The notes under the pieces are model-generated. The model was not told the DNA's origin. It ran no database searches and saw only the letters and a list, made by a program, of their open reading frames with translations. Below are positions 18,502 to 28,243 of a DNA stretch of 64,000 nucleotides, piece by piece. The stretch is from Dyadobacter psychrotolerans. GTDB taxonomy: Bacteria > Bacteroidota > Bacteroidia > Cytophagales > Spirosomataceae. The translations under genes and the position numbers were made by a program. Each line of letters begins with the position of its first letter. Within the stretch, counting starts at the first letter, position 1. Location of the stretch: assembly GCF_004349265.1 (NCBI RefSeq), contig NZ_SMFL01000001.1:1-64000 (forward strand), given 5' to 3'.

Positions 18502-18549
18502 TTTTTCCCTATCGTTGTATCCTGAAAGCTATATCGACTTAAAAAACGA

Positions 18550-21096
18550 ATGAGAAAATATTTTACCTGTATTTTGATTGCATCTGCATTTTTGGCAAAA
18601 GCCCAAACACAAACGGATACGCTCAAAACAAATTCATTACAGGAGGTTGTGGTGACCGCTTCCCGGCTCATCGAGAGTATCCTGGTTTCTCCCGTAAGCG
18701 TTCAAAAAGTAAATAAAACAACCATTGCGCTTTCGCCTGCCCTCTCGTTTTTTGATGGACTTGAAAATGCTCAGGGTATTCATATGATCACGCCTTCGCT
18801 GGGCTTTAAAGTTTTGAATGCCAGAGGATTTTCCAATACAACTAATGTACGGTTTGCACAATTGGTAGATGGAATGGACGTACAGTCACCACATATCGGT
18901 GGCGCGATTGGCAATGCACTTGGGCCAACTGATCTGGATATTGACAACGTTGAGATTTTACCAGGAACGGCTTCCGCATTGTACGGCATGAATACGGTAA
19001 ATGGGCTTGCCAATTTTTTCACCAAAAATCCTTTTACTTCCGAAGGAATTTCGATCCAGCACAAAATGGCTATTAACCATGTCAACGACCGGTACAGTAA
19101 AGTGAAGCCTTTTTCGGAAACAACACTTCGTTTTGCCAAAGTAATTTCAACAAAATGGGCGCTAAAAGTAAATGGCGCGCACACAAAAGGTTACGACTGG
19201 ATTGTCTCAGATCAGACAGAATTGAACGGGAATGCCAACGGGAGTACCAATCTGTTCGGCGCTGATAATCCGGCGCAGGATCCTGTGAACGGTTATGGAA
19301 ATGAAAGTTCGAACCGCAGAACAATATCACTGGGAGGCCGAAATTATGTGGTTGCGCGGACGGGTTATCAGGAAATGGATGTTGTTAATTATAATCTTCA
19401 AAATGTAAAAGCCGATGCAGGGATTTACTATAAAGTAGCTCAGGATGCAATGCTGACTTATTCCTACCATTTCAGCGAACTTGACAATGTGTATCAGCGC
19501 GCTAACCGTTTCCGTTTGCAAAATTACCGTTTGCAGCAACATGCAATCCAGTACCAGTCAAAGTCCATTCAGGCAAAGCTTTATATAAATTCTGAAAATA
19601 CCGGCAAATCCTACAACCTGCGTTCAATGGCTGAAAACATGGACAGAAGTTATAAGCCGGACAACACCTGGTATACCGATTTTACCGACGGGTTTAATCA
19701 GTCCGTATCTGCCGGAGCGACGGTAGCTGACGCATTAAGGCAGGCCAGGACGGTTGCAGATGCTGGTCGCTACCAGCCGGGAACTCCTGCATTCAACGGG
19801 CAATTGGCAAAATTACAGGGTATTAACAACTGGGACGTGGGTGCTGCATTGCGCGTAAAAGCGAGTCTCGTGCATGGTGAGCTACAAGTTAACCTGACTG
19901 AAAATTATCTTCAATCATTAAAAACCAAATACGATCTGGACTTGCTCATAGGCGCTGATCACCGGACTTACATCATCGTTCCCGATGGAAATTATTTTGT
20001 AAATCCAGAGCCGGCTCAGGAAGGAAAAAATATAAATTATAGCAAGACCGGCGGTTTTATTTCAATTGGAAAAGGATTATTTCAAAGCAAATTGAAACTG
20101 GGTGCCATTCTACGGGCCGATAAAAACGATTATTTCAAAACGACATTTAATCCACGTTTTTCGGCGGTTTACAGTTTGGTTCACAATCACAATATTCGTG
20201 CATCGTTCCAAAGCGGATACCGTTTCCCGAGCATTTTTGAAGCTTACAGTAATGTCAATAGTGGCGGTGTGAAAAGGGTTGGCGGACTTCCGGTGATGTC
20301 CAGTGGAATCTTTGAAAATGCCTGGCTGGCCACTTCCATCACCGCATTTCAAACAGCAGTGCTCGCCGATATCAACCAGACAGGTTTGACACAGGCTGCC
20401 GCCATTGAGAAGAACAAAGGATTGCTCAGAAAAAACCCATACACCTATCTCAAACCCGAACACGCAAAGACCTGGGAAGCTGGCTACAAAGGACTTTTTT
20501 TCAATAGTAATCTTTATGCTAATGCAGACGTTTATCTGAGCCGGTTCAGCAATTTCATTGCCCAGGCTAACATGAATGTGCCTAATTCAACCAATGAAGC
20601 GACCATTCCAGCTGATTTATATAACCGGACCACGCAATCGCCATACCGGATGTATACCAATTCACAATCCGTTATTGACAATTTCGGATTTAGCGCGGGG
20701 CTGAATTATAAATTCAAAAAGGACCTGATCGTATCGGCCAACACTACTTTTTCAAAACTTCGCAACACCGAAAATCAGGATGGTCTGGAAGATGGTTTCA
20801 ACACACCAAAATGGATTTACAATATCTCCGTTTCCAAAAAGAATCTGCTTAAAAACACCGATGCGACCCTGGCTTACAGATGGCAGTCAAAATACTTATC
20901 CCAAACTTTTCTGGTCAGTGGGCAGGTTCCATCCTACTCGAGTCTCGACGCGCAGGTGAGCTATCATATTCCGGTGATCAAATCGCTTATTAAAGTAGGT
21001 GCAACCAACCTTCTAAACCAGTATTACAACTCGTTTCTAGGTGGACCCTCGATTGGTGGAACGTATTATGTGAGTGTGGGTTATGGAATAAACTAA
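18550..21096 (+). CDS. TonB-dependent outer-membrane receptor
   Basis: 848 residues. A signal peptide (residues 1-18, cut after AKA) leads into SLQEVVVTASR, a typical TonB-box/plug start without a carboxypeptidase-like domain. The plug domain (about 35-160) includes ALSFFDGLENAQGI, LNARGFSN and VEILPGTASALYGMNTVNG, and the rest is a 22-strand-type barrel ending in an aromatic strand (YYVSVGYGIN). It imports an unknown large ligand, with a siderophore, vitamin or metal chelate most likely. It converges on the PepSY/siderophore receptor pair, suggesting a wider metal-uptake locus. Confidence 0.92.
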   Translation: MRKYFTCILIASAFLAKAQTQTDTLKTNSLQEVVVTASRLIESILVSPVSVQKVNKTTIALSPALSFFDGLENAQGIHMITPSLGFKVLNARGFSNTTNVRFAQLVDGMDVQSPHIGGAIGNALGPTDLDIDNVEILPGTASALYGMNTVNGLANFFTKNPFTSEGISIQHKMAINHVNDRYSKVKPFSETTLRFAKVISTKWALKVNGAHTKGYDWIVSDQTELNGNANGSTNLFGADNPAQDPVNGYGNESSNRRTISLGGRNYVVARTGYQEMDVVNYNLQNVKADAGIYYKVAQDAMLTYSYHFSELDNVYQRANRFRLQNYRLQQHAIQYQSKSIQAKLYINSENTGKSYNLRSMAENMDRSYKPDNTWYTDFTDGFNQSVSAGATVADALRQARTVADAGRYQPGTPAFNGQLAKLQGINNWDVGAALRVKASLVHGELQVNLTENYLQSLKTKYDLDLLIGADHRTYIIVPDGNYFVNPEPAQEGKNINYSKTGGFISIGKGLFQSKLKLGAILRADKNDYFKTTFNPRFSAVYSLVHNHNIRASFQSGYRFPSIFEAYSNVNSGGVKRVGGLPVMSSGIFENAWLATSITAFQTAVLADINQTGLTQAAAIEKNKGLLRKNPYTYLKPEHAKTWEAGYKGLFFNSNLYANADVYLSRFSNFIAQANMNVPNSTNEATIPADLYNRTTQSPYRMYTNSQSVIDNFGFSAGLNYKFKKDLIVSANTTFSKLRNTENQDGLEDGFNTPKWIYNISVSKKNLLKNTDATLAYRWQSKYLSQTFLVSGQVPSYSSLDAQVSYHIPVIKSLIKVGATNLLNQYYNSFLGGPSIGGTYYVSVGYGIN

Positions 21097-21129
21097 ATGT
21101 ATTGTCACGATATTAAATCTGGAAAATCG

Positions 21130-22362
21130 TTATTTCATCCGGGCATCAGAAATTGTTCTTTTTTTGAAATCCGGAGTTTTTCTGCTTTTACCAGCATTTA
21201 AAGAAACAGGTTTGGAATTAACTTTCTTTGGTTTGTTCCTTTTTCCCCACCAGATTAATAATCCCGTGACTGGTAAAGAAGCACACAAGAAGCTGGCAAG
21301 AAACGCAAGAATTTTAGTAGCTATTCCATAAACGCCGCCCGTATGTATTTCATAGTTTGAATCCCTCCATTTCTGTCCCAGAGATTTTTCTTCCTGTAAA
21401 AATTGCCCGAATTGCTTACCCGAAACGCTATGATAATAATAATCATCTGAGGCGGACCATCCCACCTCCCGGCTGGTTTTAATTTCAACCCGGTACGGTT
21501 TTTCCTGATCATCAGAAAGTGAAATGGTGAGCGTCTGAAATTCGGGGTTTTTATCAGTGCTTTCCTTCAAAATCTTAGTTAAAAGTTCTTTTGAAGGCGT
21601 CAACTTTTGGTTTGATTCAGGCTGCTCAATGGTAAATTCCTCAGAAGATTCCGACCCAAGTATTTTGTAAATCCCGGATTCCCACCAGTCAAATGACCAG
21701 ACAAGTCCGGTTACAACGATAATCATGGCAATGGGTAAAACATAAAAACCGCCGACATTGTGCGAGTCATAGTTTACACGGCGCCATTTCGCATTCCATT
21801 TGATAGTGAATCTTTGTTTCCAACCGTTTTTTGTTTTAGGTAGCCATAATACAAAACCTGTGATCAATAATACCAAAAACATCAGACAGGCGCTTCCGAC
21901 GATCAGACTTCCAATTTCATACGGCAGCAGAAGGTTTTGGTGAATCCGCCTGACAACATTAAAGAATTCGTACTTGCGGTCGACCACACCAAGTACAGTA
22001 CCTGTATAAGGATCGACAAAAACCTCTTCATTGTATTTTACCTGCTCAAAATAAGTCCAGACATTTTTGGCTTTTTTGTCTGTTTTAGAAGCAATAAAAC
22101 TGAAAGCTTTCTTCAGATCACCGAAGATGATAACTTCCTTTATTTTTTTCTTTTCTCCGACCGCGTTCTGTGCGCTGGCAAGCAAACCCGGCAATGGCTT
22201 TATTTCACCGGAAACATCTGAAACATATACCAGTTCACTGTGGGTCTGGTTAAATATCTCCTCTTCGAAAACAAAAATGCAGCCGGAAACAGATACAATA
22301 AAGACGATAAGTCCTGATATTAAACCTAGCCATAAATGCACCAATCCAGCTGCCTTTTTCAT
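21130..22362 (-). CDS. PepSY-associated transmembrane protein (iron-uptake type)
   Basis: 410 residues. Four membrane segments are visible: about 12-34 (LGLISGLIVFIVSVSGCIFVF), 150-172, 210-230 and 345-370. Between them lie two PepSY-like regions (ALLASAQNAV...VYVDPYTG-like EEVFVDPYTGTVLG and the later DYYYHSVSGKQFG). It has HLWLGLISGL with histidines near helix 1, as in PepSY_TM proteins (PiuB/FsrB-like) that act as inner-membrane reductases for ferri-siderophores. It lies 29 nt downstream of a TonB siderophore receptor on the same strand, so the pair is very probably an operon for siderophore-iron uptake. The C-terminal tail is lysine-rich. Confidence 0.88.
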   Translation of the reverse strand: MKKAAGLVHLWLGLISGLIVFIVSVSGCIFVFEEEIFNQTHSELVYVSDVSGEIKPLPGLLASAQNAVGEKKKIKEVIIFGDLKKAFSFIASKTDKKAKNVWTYFEQVKYNEEVFVDPYTGTVLGVVDRKYEFFNVVRRIHQNLLLPYEIGSLIVGSACLMFLVLLITGFVLWLPKTKNGWKQRFTIKWNAKWRRVNYDSHNVGGFYVLPIAMIIVVTGLVWSFDWWESGIYKILGSESSEEFTIEQPESNQKLTPSKELLTKILKESTDKNPEFQTLTISLSDDQEKPYRVEIKTSREVGWSASDDYYYHSVSGKQFGQFLQEEKSLGQKWRDSNYEIHTGGVYGIATKILAFLASFLCASLPVTGLLIWWGKRNKPKKVNSKPVSLNAGKSRKTPDFKKRTISDARMK

Positions 22363-22391
22363 TGATCAAAATTAATTAGTCAGAATTATTA

Positions 22392-24869
22392 CTAAAAAGT
22401 ATAACCTATGCTTACCATGGTATTACGTGGCGCACCCGGGAACAAACGGACGTAATCATATCCGCCAACCCAGTGAGTTTTATTGAAAATATTGTTAAAG
22501 TTGGCCGCGATCCTGAATTTGTCAACGGTATAAGAAACAGCAGCTGTTGCAAGAACATAAGACGGTAACTGCAGGGTCGCATTCTGGGTATTTCTTTTAC
22601 CCACGTAATTACCTCCCAATGCCAGTCCAATGCCTTTCAATTTCCCTTCTGCTACTTTATATTTTATCCAGATATTACCCTGAGACTGCGGCGCATTGGG
22701 CATCAACGTTCCTATTTCTGCCTCGTTTTCACTTTCAGTAATGGTGGCTTCACTCAAAGAAAAGTTTGCGATAATACTCAGCGAAGAGGTGATTGATCCG
22801 GCCGCATCCATTTCAATACCTTTGGATTGCTGTTGGCCGATCTGGCGAAGCATGTCAGGATTGTCTGGATTACCAGCGTTCATCAGGATATTGTTTTGCT
22901 CGATTTGATAAGCCGCCATAGTCAGCATCAGCCGTTGACGAAACAATTCGGTTTTCACACCAAACTCAAAAATCTTACTTGTAAGAGGATCAAACGGACC
23001 TCCATATACACTGCTGTTTCCGATAATGGCTGATCCCTGAGGCTGATAGCCTTTTGCGAAAGTACCGTAGATGCTTACATCATCGCGCAGCGCATATACA
23101 AAACCTGCTCTTGGAATGAGCGCCGATTGCTCCACTTTCTGCTCATCAGCCTGTCCCATCGAAACTACGTCTGTATAATATTCCTTACGAAGACCTAAAA
23201 GCAACTGAAACTGCTTCCATTTAATCTGATCCTGAATGTAAAATCCGTTCACATAGTATTTGGATGGCGTATTTTCGTTGGTCTCGGAAACACTGAAATA
23301 CTCACTGATTTCAGACATGGAATAATCAGGATTAGCCAGATCAAAATGCGGAACGTTTGGCACCGGCATATTGTCAACAATTAAATATCTGTCTTTGTTG
23401 GCAGCCGTGTAGCGGGAAATGGAACCGTTATTCGCTGCATTCCGATAGCCACCTGCATTAAATGCAGAGTTTCCTGATTTAGGAGTTAAATTCTGCATGT
23501 AATCGTATCCAAGCAAAATCTTCTGAGTCAACTGTCCGGTTTCCAGGGCGTAAACTCCATAAACACTAAAATTATCGGTGTGATTGTTCGCATCCCGCCT
23601 GATCGTCCGCATTTCCATTAAGGTAGGGATTGTAGTGCCCGCGGCGTCTACCGCATAACGGTTGGAAGTCCGGTGTTCCAGCAAGTTTTCTTTGTACAGG
23701 GATTTCATGTAAAAAGCATTCAATGAAAATTTGTCACTGATTTTTTGCTGTATGGAAATGGTTGAAAACAGATTCGTATCATGCAGAAAATCGTTGTCTT
23801 TGCCGATAGCAAAAGAAACAGGCGTACTGTATAAAAGACTGCTGTTACTGGTAGCCGTTGCACCAAAAATAGGCTGTCCGCGATCCAGGCGGGTATTTGT
23901 TCTTGTGTAAACCAGCTCGAAGTTTACCCTTGTATTTTCTGTTGGTATAAATGAGAAAGTAGGAGCGATCACAATGTCTTCCCCACCCTGTAAATCTCGG
24001 AACGAGCCTGCATTCTGGTAAGCCAGATTTAAACGGTACAGAAATTTCCCCGACGTATCCATTGATCCTGTAAAATCACCAGCAAGCCTGTAAGTGTTAA
24101 AACTACCCGTAGAAAAATTAATAGATTTACGGTTTTCCCGTAATGGTTTTTTAGTGATTACGTTGACCGTTCCACCAGGATCCGAATTGCCAAACAAGGC
24201 AGACGCAGGTCCTTTAATGACCTCCATTTTTTCGACATAAGGCAAAACCGCAGAACTCCATCCTGAACTAACACTTTTCAAACCATTGATCAGATAAGTT
24301 GAAGCCCGGAAACCCCTCAATACGATGTCATTGCTATATGTTGAAAAAGCATTTACACCACTGATATTTTTGATCACATCAATCTGACGAAAGGCCTGCT
24401 GATCTTCCATGGTCTCTTTGGTCACGTAACCAATGGATTGCGGAATGTCCATGAGATGCGTTTCCGTTCTTGCGCCAGCAAAAGTCATGGACGACTTATA
24501 ACTATTTTCGCGACGTCCGATAATTTCTACCGTCTGGAGATTGGTATTGTCCGATACCAAAACAATCTTAAACATGCCACTAACCTTTTCTGTATCAACA
24601 ACTTCTTTAAGTGTTTTAAAGCCAACGTAGCTGAAACTAACCACGCGTTTACCAGCAGGGAGCTGGATAATGAATTTGCCTTCTCTATCTGAAATTGCGC
24701 CAGATTGGTTATTGCCTGCAACGACTGTAACATCAGCAAGCGGATTAGCATTTTCGTCTGTCACAATTCCTTGCATTACAGTTTGTATGCTTTCGTTTGT
24801 TTTTATTTCCTGAGCAGTTAACCTCAGAGAATACAGAAATAGAAAAATTAGAATGGAATGAGTTTTCAT
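22392..24869 (-). CDS. TonB-dependent siderophore receptor (FhuA-like)
   Basis: 825 residues. A signal peptide (about 1-19) is followed by a carboxypeptidase-D regulatory-like domain (QGIVTDENANPLADVTVVAG...GYVGFKT-type end, about 32-110), then a plug with ETHLMDIPQSIGYVTKETMEDQQ and VEKMEVIKGPASALFGNSDPGGTVNVITKKP, the hallmark of siderophore receptors such as FhuA/FpvA. The barrel ends GAPRNTMVSIGYTF with a terminal phenylalanine. It imports a ferric siderophore with TonB energy and is followed by its likely partner PepSY gene. Confidence 0.94.
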   Translation of the reverse strand: MKTHSILIFLFLYSLRLTAQEIKTNESIQTVMQGIVTDENANPLADVTVVAGNNQSGAISDREGKFIIQLPAGKRVVSFSYVGFKTLKEVVDTEKVSGMFKIVLVSDNTNLQTVEIIGRRENSYKSSMTFAGARTETHLMDIPQSIGYVTKETMEDQQAFRQIDVIKNISGVNAFSTYSNDIVLRGFRASTYLINGLKSVSSGWSSAVLPYVEKMEVIKGPASALFGNSDPGGTVNVITKKPLRENRKSINFSTGSFNTYRLAGDFTGSMDTSGKFLYRLNLAYQNAGSFRDLQGGEDIVIAPTFSFIPTENTRVNFELVYTRTNTRLDRGQPIFGATATSNSSLLYSTPVSFAIGKDNDFLHDTNLFSTISIQQKISDKFSLNAFYMKSLYKENLLEHRTSNRYAVDAAGTTIPTLMEMRTIRRDANNHTDNFSVYGVYALETGQLTQKILLGYDYMQNLTPKSGNSAFNAGGYRNAANNGSISRYTAANKDRYLIVDNMPVPNVPHFDLANPDYSMSEISEYFSVSETNENTPSKYYVNGFYIQDQIKWKQFQLLLGLRKEYYTDVVSMGQADEQKVEQSALIPRAGFVYALRDDVSIYGTFAKGYQPQGSAIIGNSSVYGGPFDPLTSKIFEFGVKTELFRQRLMLTMAAYQIEQNNILMNAGNPDNPDMLRQIGQQQSKGIEMDAAGSITSSLSIIANFSLSEATITESENEAEIGTLMPNAPQSQGNIWIKYKVAEGKLKGIGLALGGNYVGKRNTQNATLQLPSYVLATAAVSYTVDKFRIAANFNNIFNKTHWVGGYDYVRLFPGAPRNTMVSIGYTF

Positions 24870-25370
24870 AAATAATTAAATAGTTAACTTAAACATGCTG
24901 CTGCGAATAACAGTGAAAAGTGGCCAAAGCAGTAGCAGCACCAGTCCTGTTTGGGGACAGGTGAATGATGGCAGTCCGGGTTTTAAATTTAAATTACCGG
25001 CTTCCCAACGACGAGAAAAAGAAAGGATAATAGGCAGAAGTGAAGTAGCAAAGATTCATTTTAATGCTTTTAGAGTCTCATTATCAGATACCGCATATTT
25101 CTATACGATTTGCAATTTGACATTACGTGGACGTACGTTTGATGAAACCGCCTGATAAATTCCTAATAAATACTTGAAATATCGACACAGTACCGGCGAT
25201 AACGGCTGTCCGAACAGATCAGAATGTGAAGATATCGCGTGAAGCTGTATGTTACAAAGCTTCTATTTAGATTATTTAAAAATAACAACAGAAACACCTA
25301 ATCTTGCTGTTCATGCTGCCCATAAAATACTATTCTCTTTCAATGGTGACCTAAAAAGGACAACAATCAC
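24870..25370. other. Intergenic region upstream of the siderophore receptor
   Basis: No gene supported in 501 bases on either strand. It should contain the promoter of the receptor/PepSY operon, but I saw no clear Fur-like palindrome or TAnnTTTG element. Confidence 0.4.
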
Positions 25371-26455
25371 CTACGAGCTAGCTTTAGATTCTGCTAATTC
25401 AGTAATGAACGCCTGGTTGTACAGACGTTTGCCGGTTGCTTTATACAATGCATTTGCCAATGCGGCAAAAATCGGAGGATAGGCAGGTTCGCCCATGCCG
25501 GTCGGGTCAATGTTATTTTGCACGAAGTGAACGTCGATCTCTTTTGGTGCTTCGTTCATGCGAATCATTCTATATGTGCTGAAATTATTTTTATCCGGTA
25601 CACCTTTTGTGAAAGTCATTTGTCCATACATCGCCGTTCCGATTCCGTCAACAATGGCCCCCTCTGTCATATTGATTGCCGCATCCGGATTGATCACGAT
25701 ACCGCAATCAATCACACAAGTCACCTTTTTGACTACCGGCGCGCCCTCCTTCATTTCAAGATCAAGCACATGAGCAGCGTAGGAATCGTGGCACAAATAA
25801 GCGGAAACACCCAGGTTTCTGGTCTTCCTGCCCTGCTCCCAGCCTGACTTTTCACGTACCAGTTCCAATACACCTGCGTACCGATCCGCATCGTACTCAT
25901 TGTCTTTTCCTACCGGCTTTTCCTTGGCACGTTTAAGCAAATCCAGCCTGAACGTAATGGGATCTTTGCCGGAAGCCTCAGCTACTTCGTCTAAAAATGA
26001 TTGCTCAGCCGAAGCCATAAAATTCGACCTCGGTGCTCTGAATGAGCCATTGGTAATATTGGACGCAATTGTCCAGTCCTCTGCCAGGTAATTGTCAACA
26101 GCCCCTGCCGGAAAACGGTTTGCAAAAAGAGGCGACTCAGGAATACCTCAGGCTTCACATGAAAACCAATTAAATTATTTAGCAGCAGCAGCTTCGCGAA
26201 GCATGTGTCGTGCGGTCGCTCCGGCGGTGCGAATCCTTTCCAGCTCTGATGAATTGCCTGACTGCCTCCGATAAATTGTCTGGTATAACGGTCCGTATTC
26301 AAAGACACCTGCTATACGACGACATCCTTCCAGGCAACATCCAGTTTCTCCGCGACGATCATGGGCATGGAAGTTTTTATATTCTGTCCTCCTTCGGGAT
26401 TGGGAGACATAATATGGATGACCTTATAGGCGGTGATTTGCACATAACCAATAAG
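25371..26455 (-). pseudogene. Internally deleted isoquinoline 1-oxidoreductase beta-subunit (xanthine-dehydrogenase-like) gene
   Basis: The upstream part (26455 to about 26200) reads HIMSPNPEGGQNIKTSMPMIVAE, a TAG, then NTDRYTRQFIGGSQAIHQSWKG, the N-terminal third of IorB-type molybdopterin subunits. The next recognisable sequence is from the last third: FHVK-GIPESPLFANRFPAGAVDNYLAEDWTIAS in one frame, then from 26018 to 25371 ASAEQSFLDEVAEASGKDP, VIDCGIVINPDAAINMTEGAIVDGIG and GMGEPAYPPIFAALANALYKATGKRLY. Several hundred codons of the middle, with most cofactor-binding residues, are missing. The remaining 215-codon frame is not a functional enzyme. No partner iron-sulfur (alpha) subunit gene is nearby. 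Confidence 0.85.
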
Positions 26456-26601
26456 TTCATTGCAGTCGTGTAGTATACATCTTACCAAATTACAATTTGT
26501 TATGAATCAATTCGCTGCACCGAGAATTTCAATAATTAGGTGCTTCGAATAGGTCCCGTGAAAGCTGATGAAAACTGAATATTTTGAGCAAAGGGAGGAA
26601 A

Positions 26602-26640
26602 AGCTAAAGCCCGTAAATCGTTGATTTACGGGCTTTAGCT
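26602..26640. terminator. Perfect 18-bp hairpin, likely bidirectional terminator
   Basis: Arms 26602-26619 and 26623-26640 are exact inverted complements with a 3-nt loop (GTT). A run ATTTTT follows on the plus strand (26641-26646) and TTTTCC on the minus strand, so it can end transcription both ways. It sits just beyond the 3' side of the tRNA-like fossil and between decayed genes. Confidence 0.8.
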
Positions 26641-26660
26641 ATTTTTGATCTTTCATTAAG

Positions 26661-26700
26661 TGGAGATGCAGGGATTCGTACCTACCCTATAAATAACTAA
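26661..26700 (-). pseudogene. Fossil 3' end of a tRNA or tmRNA gene (possible att remnant)
   Basis: Read on the minus strand, a degenerate T-arm TACGAATCCCTG is followed by GCATCTCCAC, like the T-loop and acceptor 3' strand of a tRNA or tmRNA. No matching 5' acceptor strand is found and the T-loop is altered, so it is not an intact RNA gene. The strong hairpin at 26602-26640 lies downstream in the same orientation. Integrative elements often leave such 3' fragments. The call is tentative. Confidence 0.25.
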
Positions 26701-27018
26701 TTTCCAGACTATTACACTGGCAAATAAGTATGACTACACGAATAACTCACTGGGTTTAATTAGTGAAAAATTTGACACAGGACTCAAAGCTAATTGACAA
26801 ATTTTAGTGCATTACGATTTAAATGAACAATGCACTACAATTGCTTTCGAGCCAAGTAAATTTTCCACTTTAAACCATTTCATTTCAAAATGAACCTGAT
26901 TACTCTTTTTCTTCAAAGGAGATCCTTATCGGCATAAAAATAGCGATTTCTTATATTGTTTCCAAAGCATACGGGCAAACGGAAACCTTGAATCATTTTT
27001 TTAATGAAGGACCTTGAC
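26701..27018. other. Intergenic region, no gene seen
   Basis: AT-rich sequence of about 320 bases between the tRNA-like fossil and the decayed secreted-protein gene. Nothing recognisable on either strand. Confidence 0.4.
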
Positions 27019-27455
27019 TTATTTGGAAAGTAAAGATTCAATTGTGGGATAAAGCCTCATGTAGTATAAGTCAGGCACCGACACTATTAGTATTGGTATA
27101 CCCATTGAACCATACCCGCTGCCATAATCTTCCACATACGGAAGACCCGTCAATTCTCCATCGCCAATCAAGGAAAACCAGGCTGCCGAATAGCTCTTAT
27201 CTGTTTTTCCTTTCGGCAGAATCACTGTAACACCAGTTCGTACAGGCCATTTCCGGGTATTAGTTTCCACTGCCACTGATCAATGTTTGTAGCCCACTTC
27301 TATTCCCGGGACACCTGTATAGCATTATTTTCTCCTGGTGTAGCTTCAAATGCAATACCCAAATATCTGGCTCTATCTTATTGCTGAGCTACTGAAATAT
27401 TAAGAAATAAGCATGATAGACAAATTGCAGTCAGTATCTGATTTAATTTAGCCAT
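27019..27455 (-). pseudogene. Decayed small secreted protein gene
   Basis: From the ATG at 27455 a typical signal peptide is encoded (MAKLNQILTAICLSCLFLNI then SVAQQ) and stops at once at TAA. The same frame continues DRARYLGIAFEATPGENNAIQVSRE, another stop, then NIDQWQWKLIPGNGLYELVLQ, after which a frameshift leads to KTDKSYSAAWFSLIGDGELTGLPYVEDYGSGYGSMG and a proper end at 27019. The intact protein would be about 140 residues, exported. The QWQWKLIPGNGLYEL stretch recalls ricin-type beta-trefoil repeats, but I cannot assign a family. Confidence 0.6.
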
Positions 27456-27812
27456 AATCAGTTGGATGAAGCTATGGTTAGCATTACGTCGAGTTACAAA
27501 AGCTGAGCGGCTGGCTGTATAAAGAAAATACGCACTTTATTCTGCTTTTTAAAACAAAACAGACAATAATACACTATTATTCAAGCAGTTGAAAACTTTA
27601 TTTTTGTCAAATACCTCGATCTGAATGTTATGAAATCACCAGTATTACTATTACCTGAGCTTATCGTTTCCATTGCCGGCCAGCTAGCCTAGCAGTTCAC
27701 TTAATAAGCTCTAGTTTGAAACTGGTCTTTTATACTATTCTTCGAATCATAGCTGGAGAATTCCGATTGCTCCAAATTCTCCCAAATAGTTATCATGAGT
27801 ATATTTTCTAAC
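27456..27812. other. Intergenic region, no supported gene
   Basis: A short plus-strand reading (ATG at 27630, MKSPVLLLPELIVSIAGQ) ends at a TAG after about 20 codons and could be the broken start of a lost gene. Nothing else was found. Confidence 0.35.
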
Positions 27813-28047
27813 GTATCGCGTTTAGCCATTAGCAATCGGAAGAAAGGCATTTTTGTTCGCAGGCTCACACCAGGCAGCCGAGATGACAGCAGCTATGTAT
27901 TCTTTTATGGCTACATGCAAGAAAAACGGGGTTGATGAGCAGCAGTGGTTAACAGATGTTTTTGAAAGAATACAATACCATAAACACAAAGATCTTTACC
28001 AACTGCTTCCCAATAACTGGGCACAGTTCATAAATTCTGCAAATTAA
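27813..28047 (+). mobile_element. IS66-family transposase (TnpC) C-terminal remnant
   Basis: The reading LAI, a one-base shift, then GRKAFLFAGSHQAAEMTAAMYSFMATCKKNGV...QWLTDVFERI...LYQLLPNNW is the C-terminal end of IS66 TnpC transposases (FAGSHEAAE, LLGTCKLHGINP, WLTDVLERI, ELLPHNW). The DDE catalytic core and all upstream genes of the element are missing, so this is an immobile scar. It marks past insertion and deletion in the decayed 25-30 kb stretch. Confidence 0.85.
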
Positions 28048-28214
28048 AGCCCGGTTAGAGATTTTTCTTACAAATGAGCGAAAAACGGCGATAAGGAACT
28101 ATATTTTTAGTATTCTCGAAGGCCATGAACCATTGCCCAAGGTCCGATTTTGAATTGTGTGTGGGTATGGATTTGAGCGGGAACAAATTATTTCTTAATT
28201 TGTAAAATTAGCTT

Positions 28215-28222
28215 TACATTTG
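28215..28222 (+). promoter_or_regulatory. Candidate Bacteroidota -7 element (TACATTTG)
   Basis: TACATTTG agrees with TAnnTTTG and lies 22 nt upstream of the start of the membrane-protein/HTH pair. The -33 region lacks a clear TTG at standard spacing. Confidence 0.4.
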
Positions 28223-28243
28223 GGCTTCTAAACTTTACAAAAA

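Noticed and set aside
24895..25155. 86-residue plus-strand frame upstream of the siderophore receptor
   Set aside because: No domain, signal or conserved composition.
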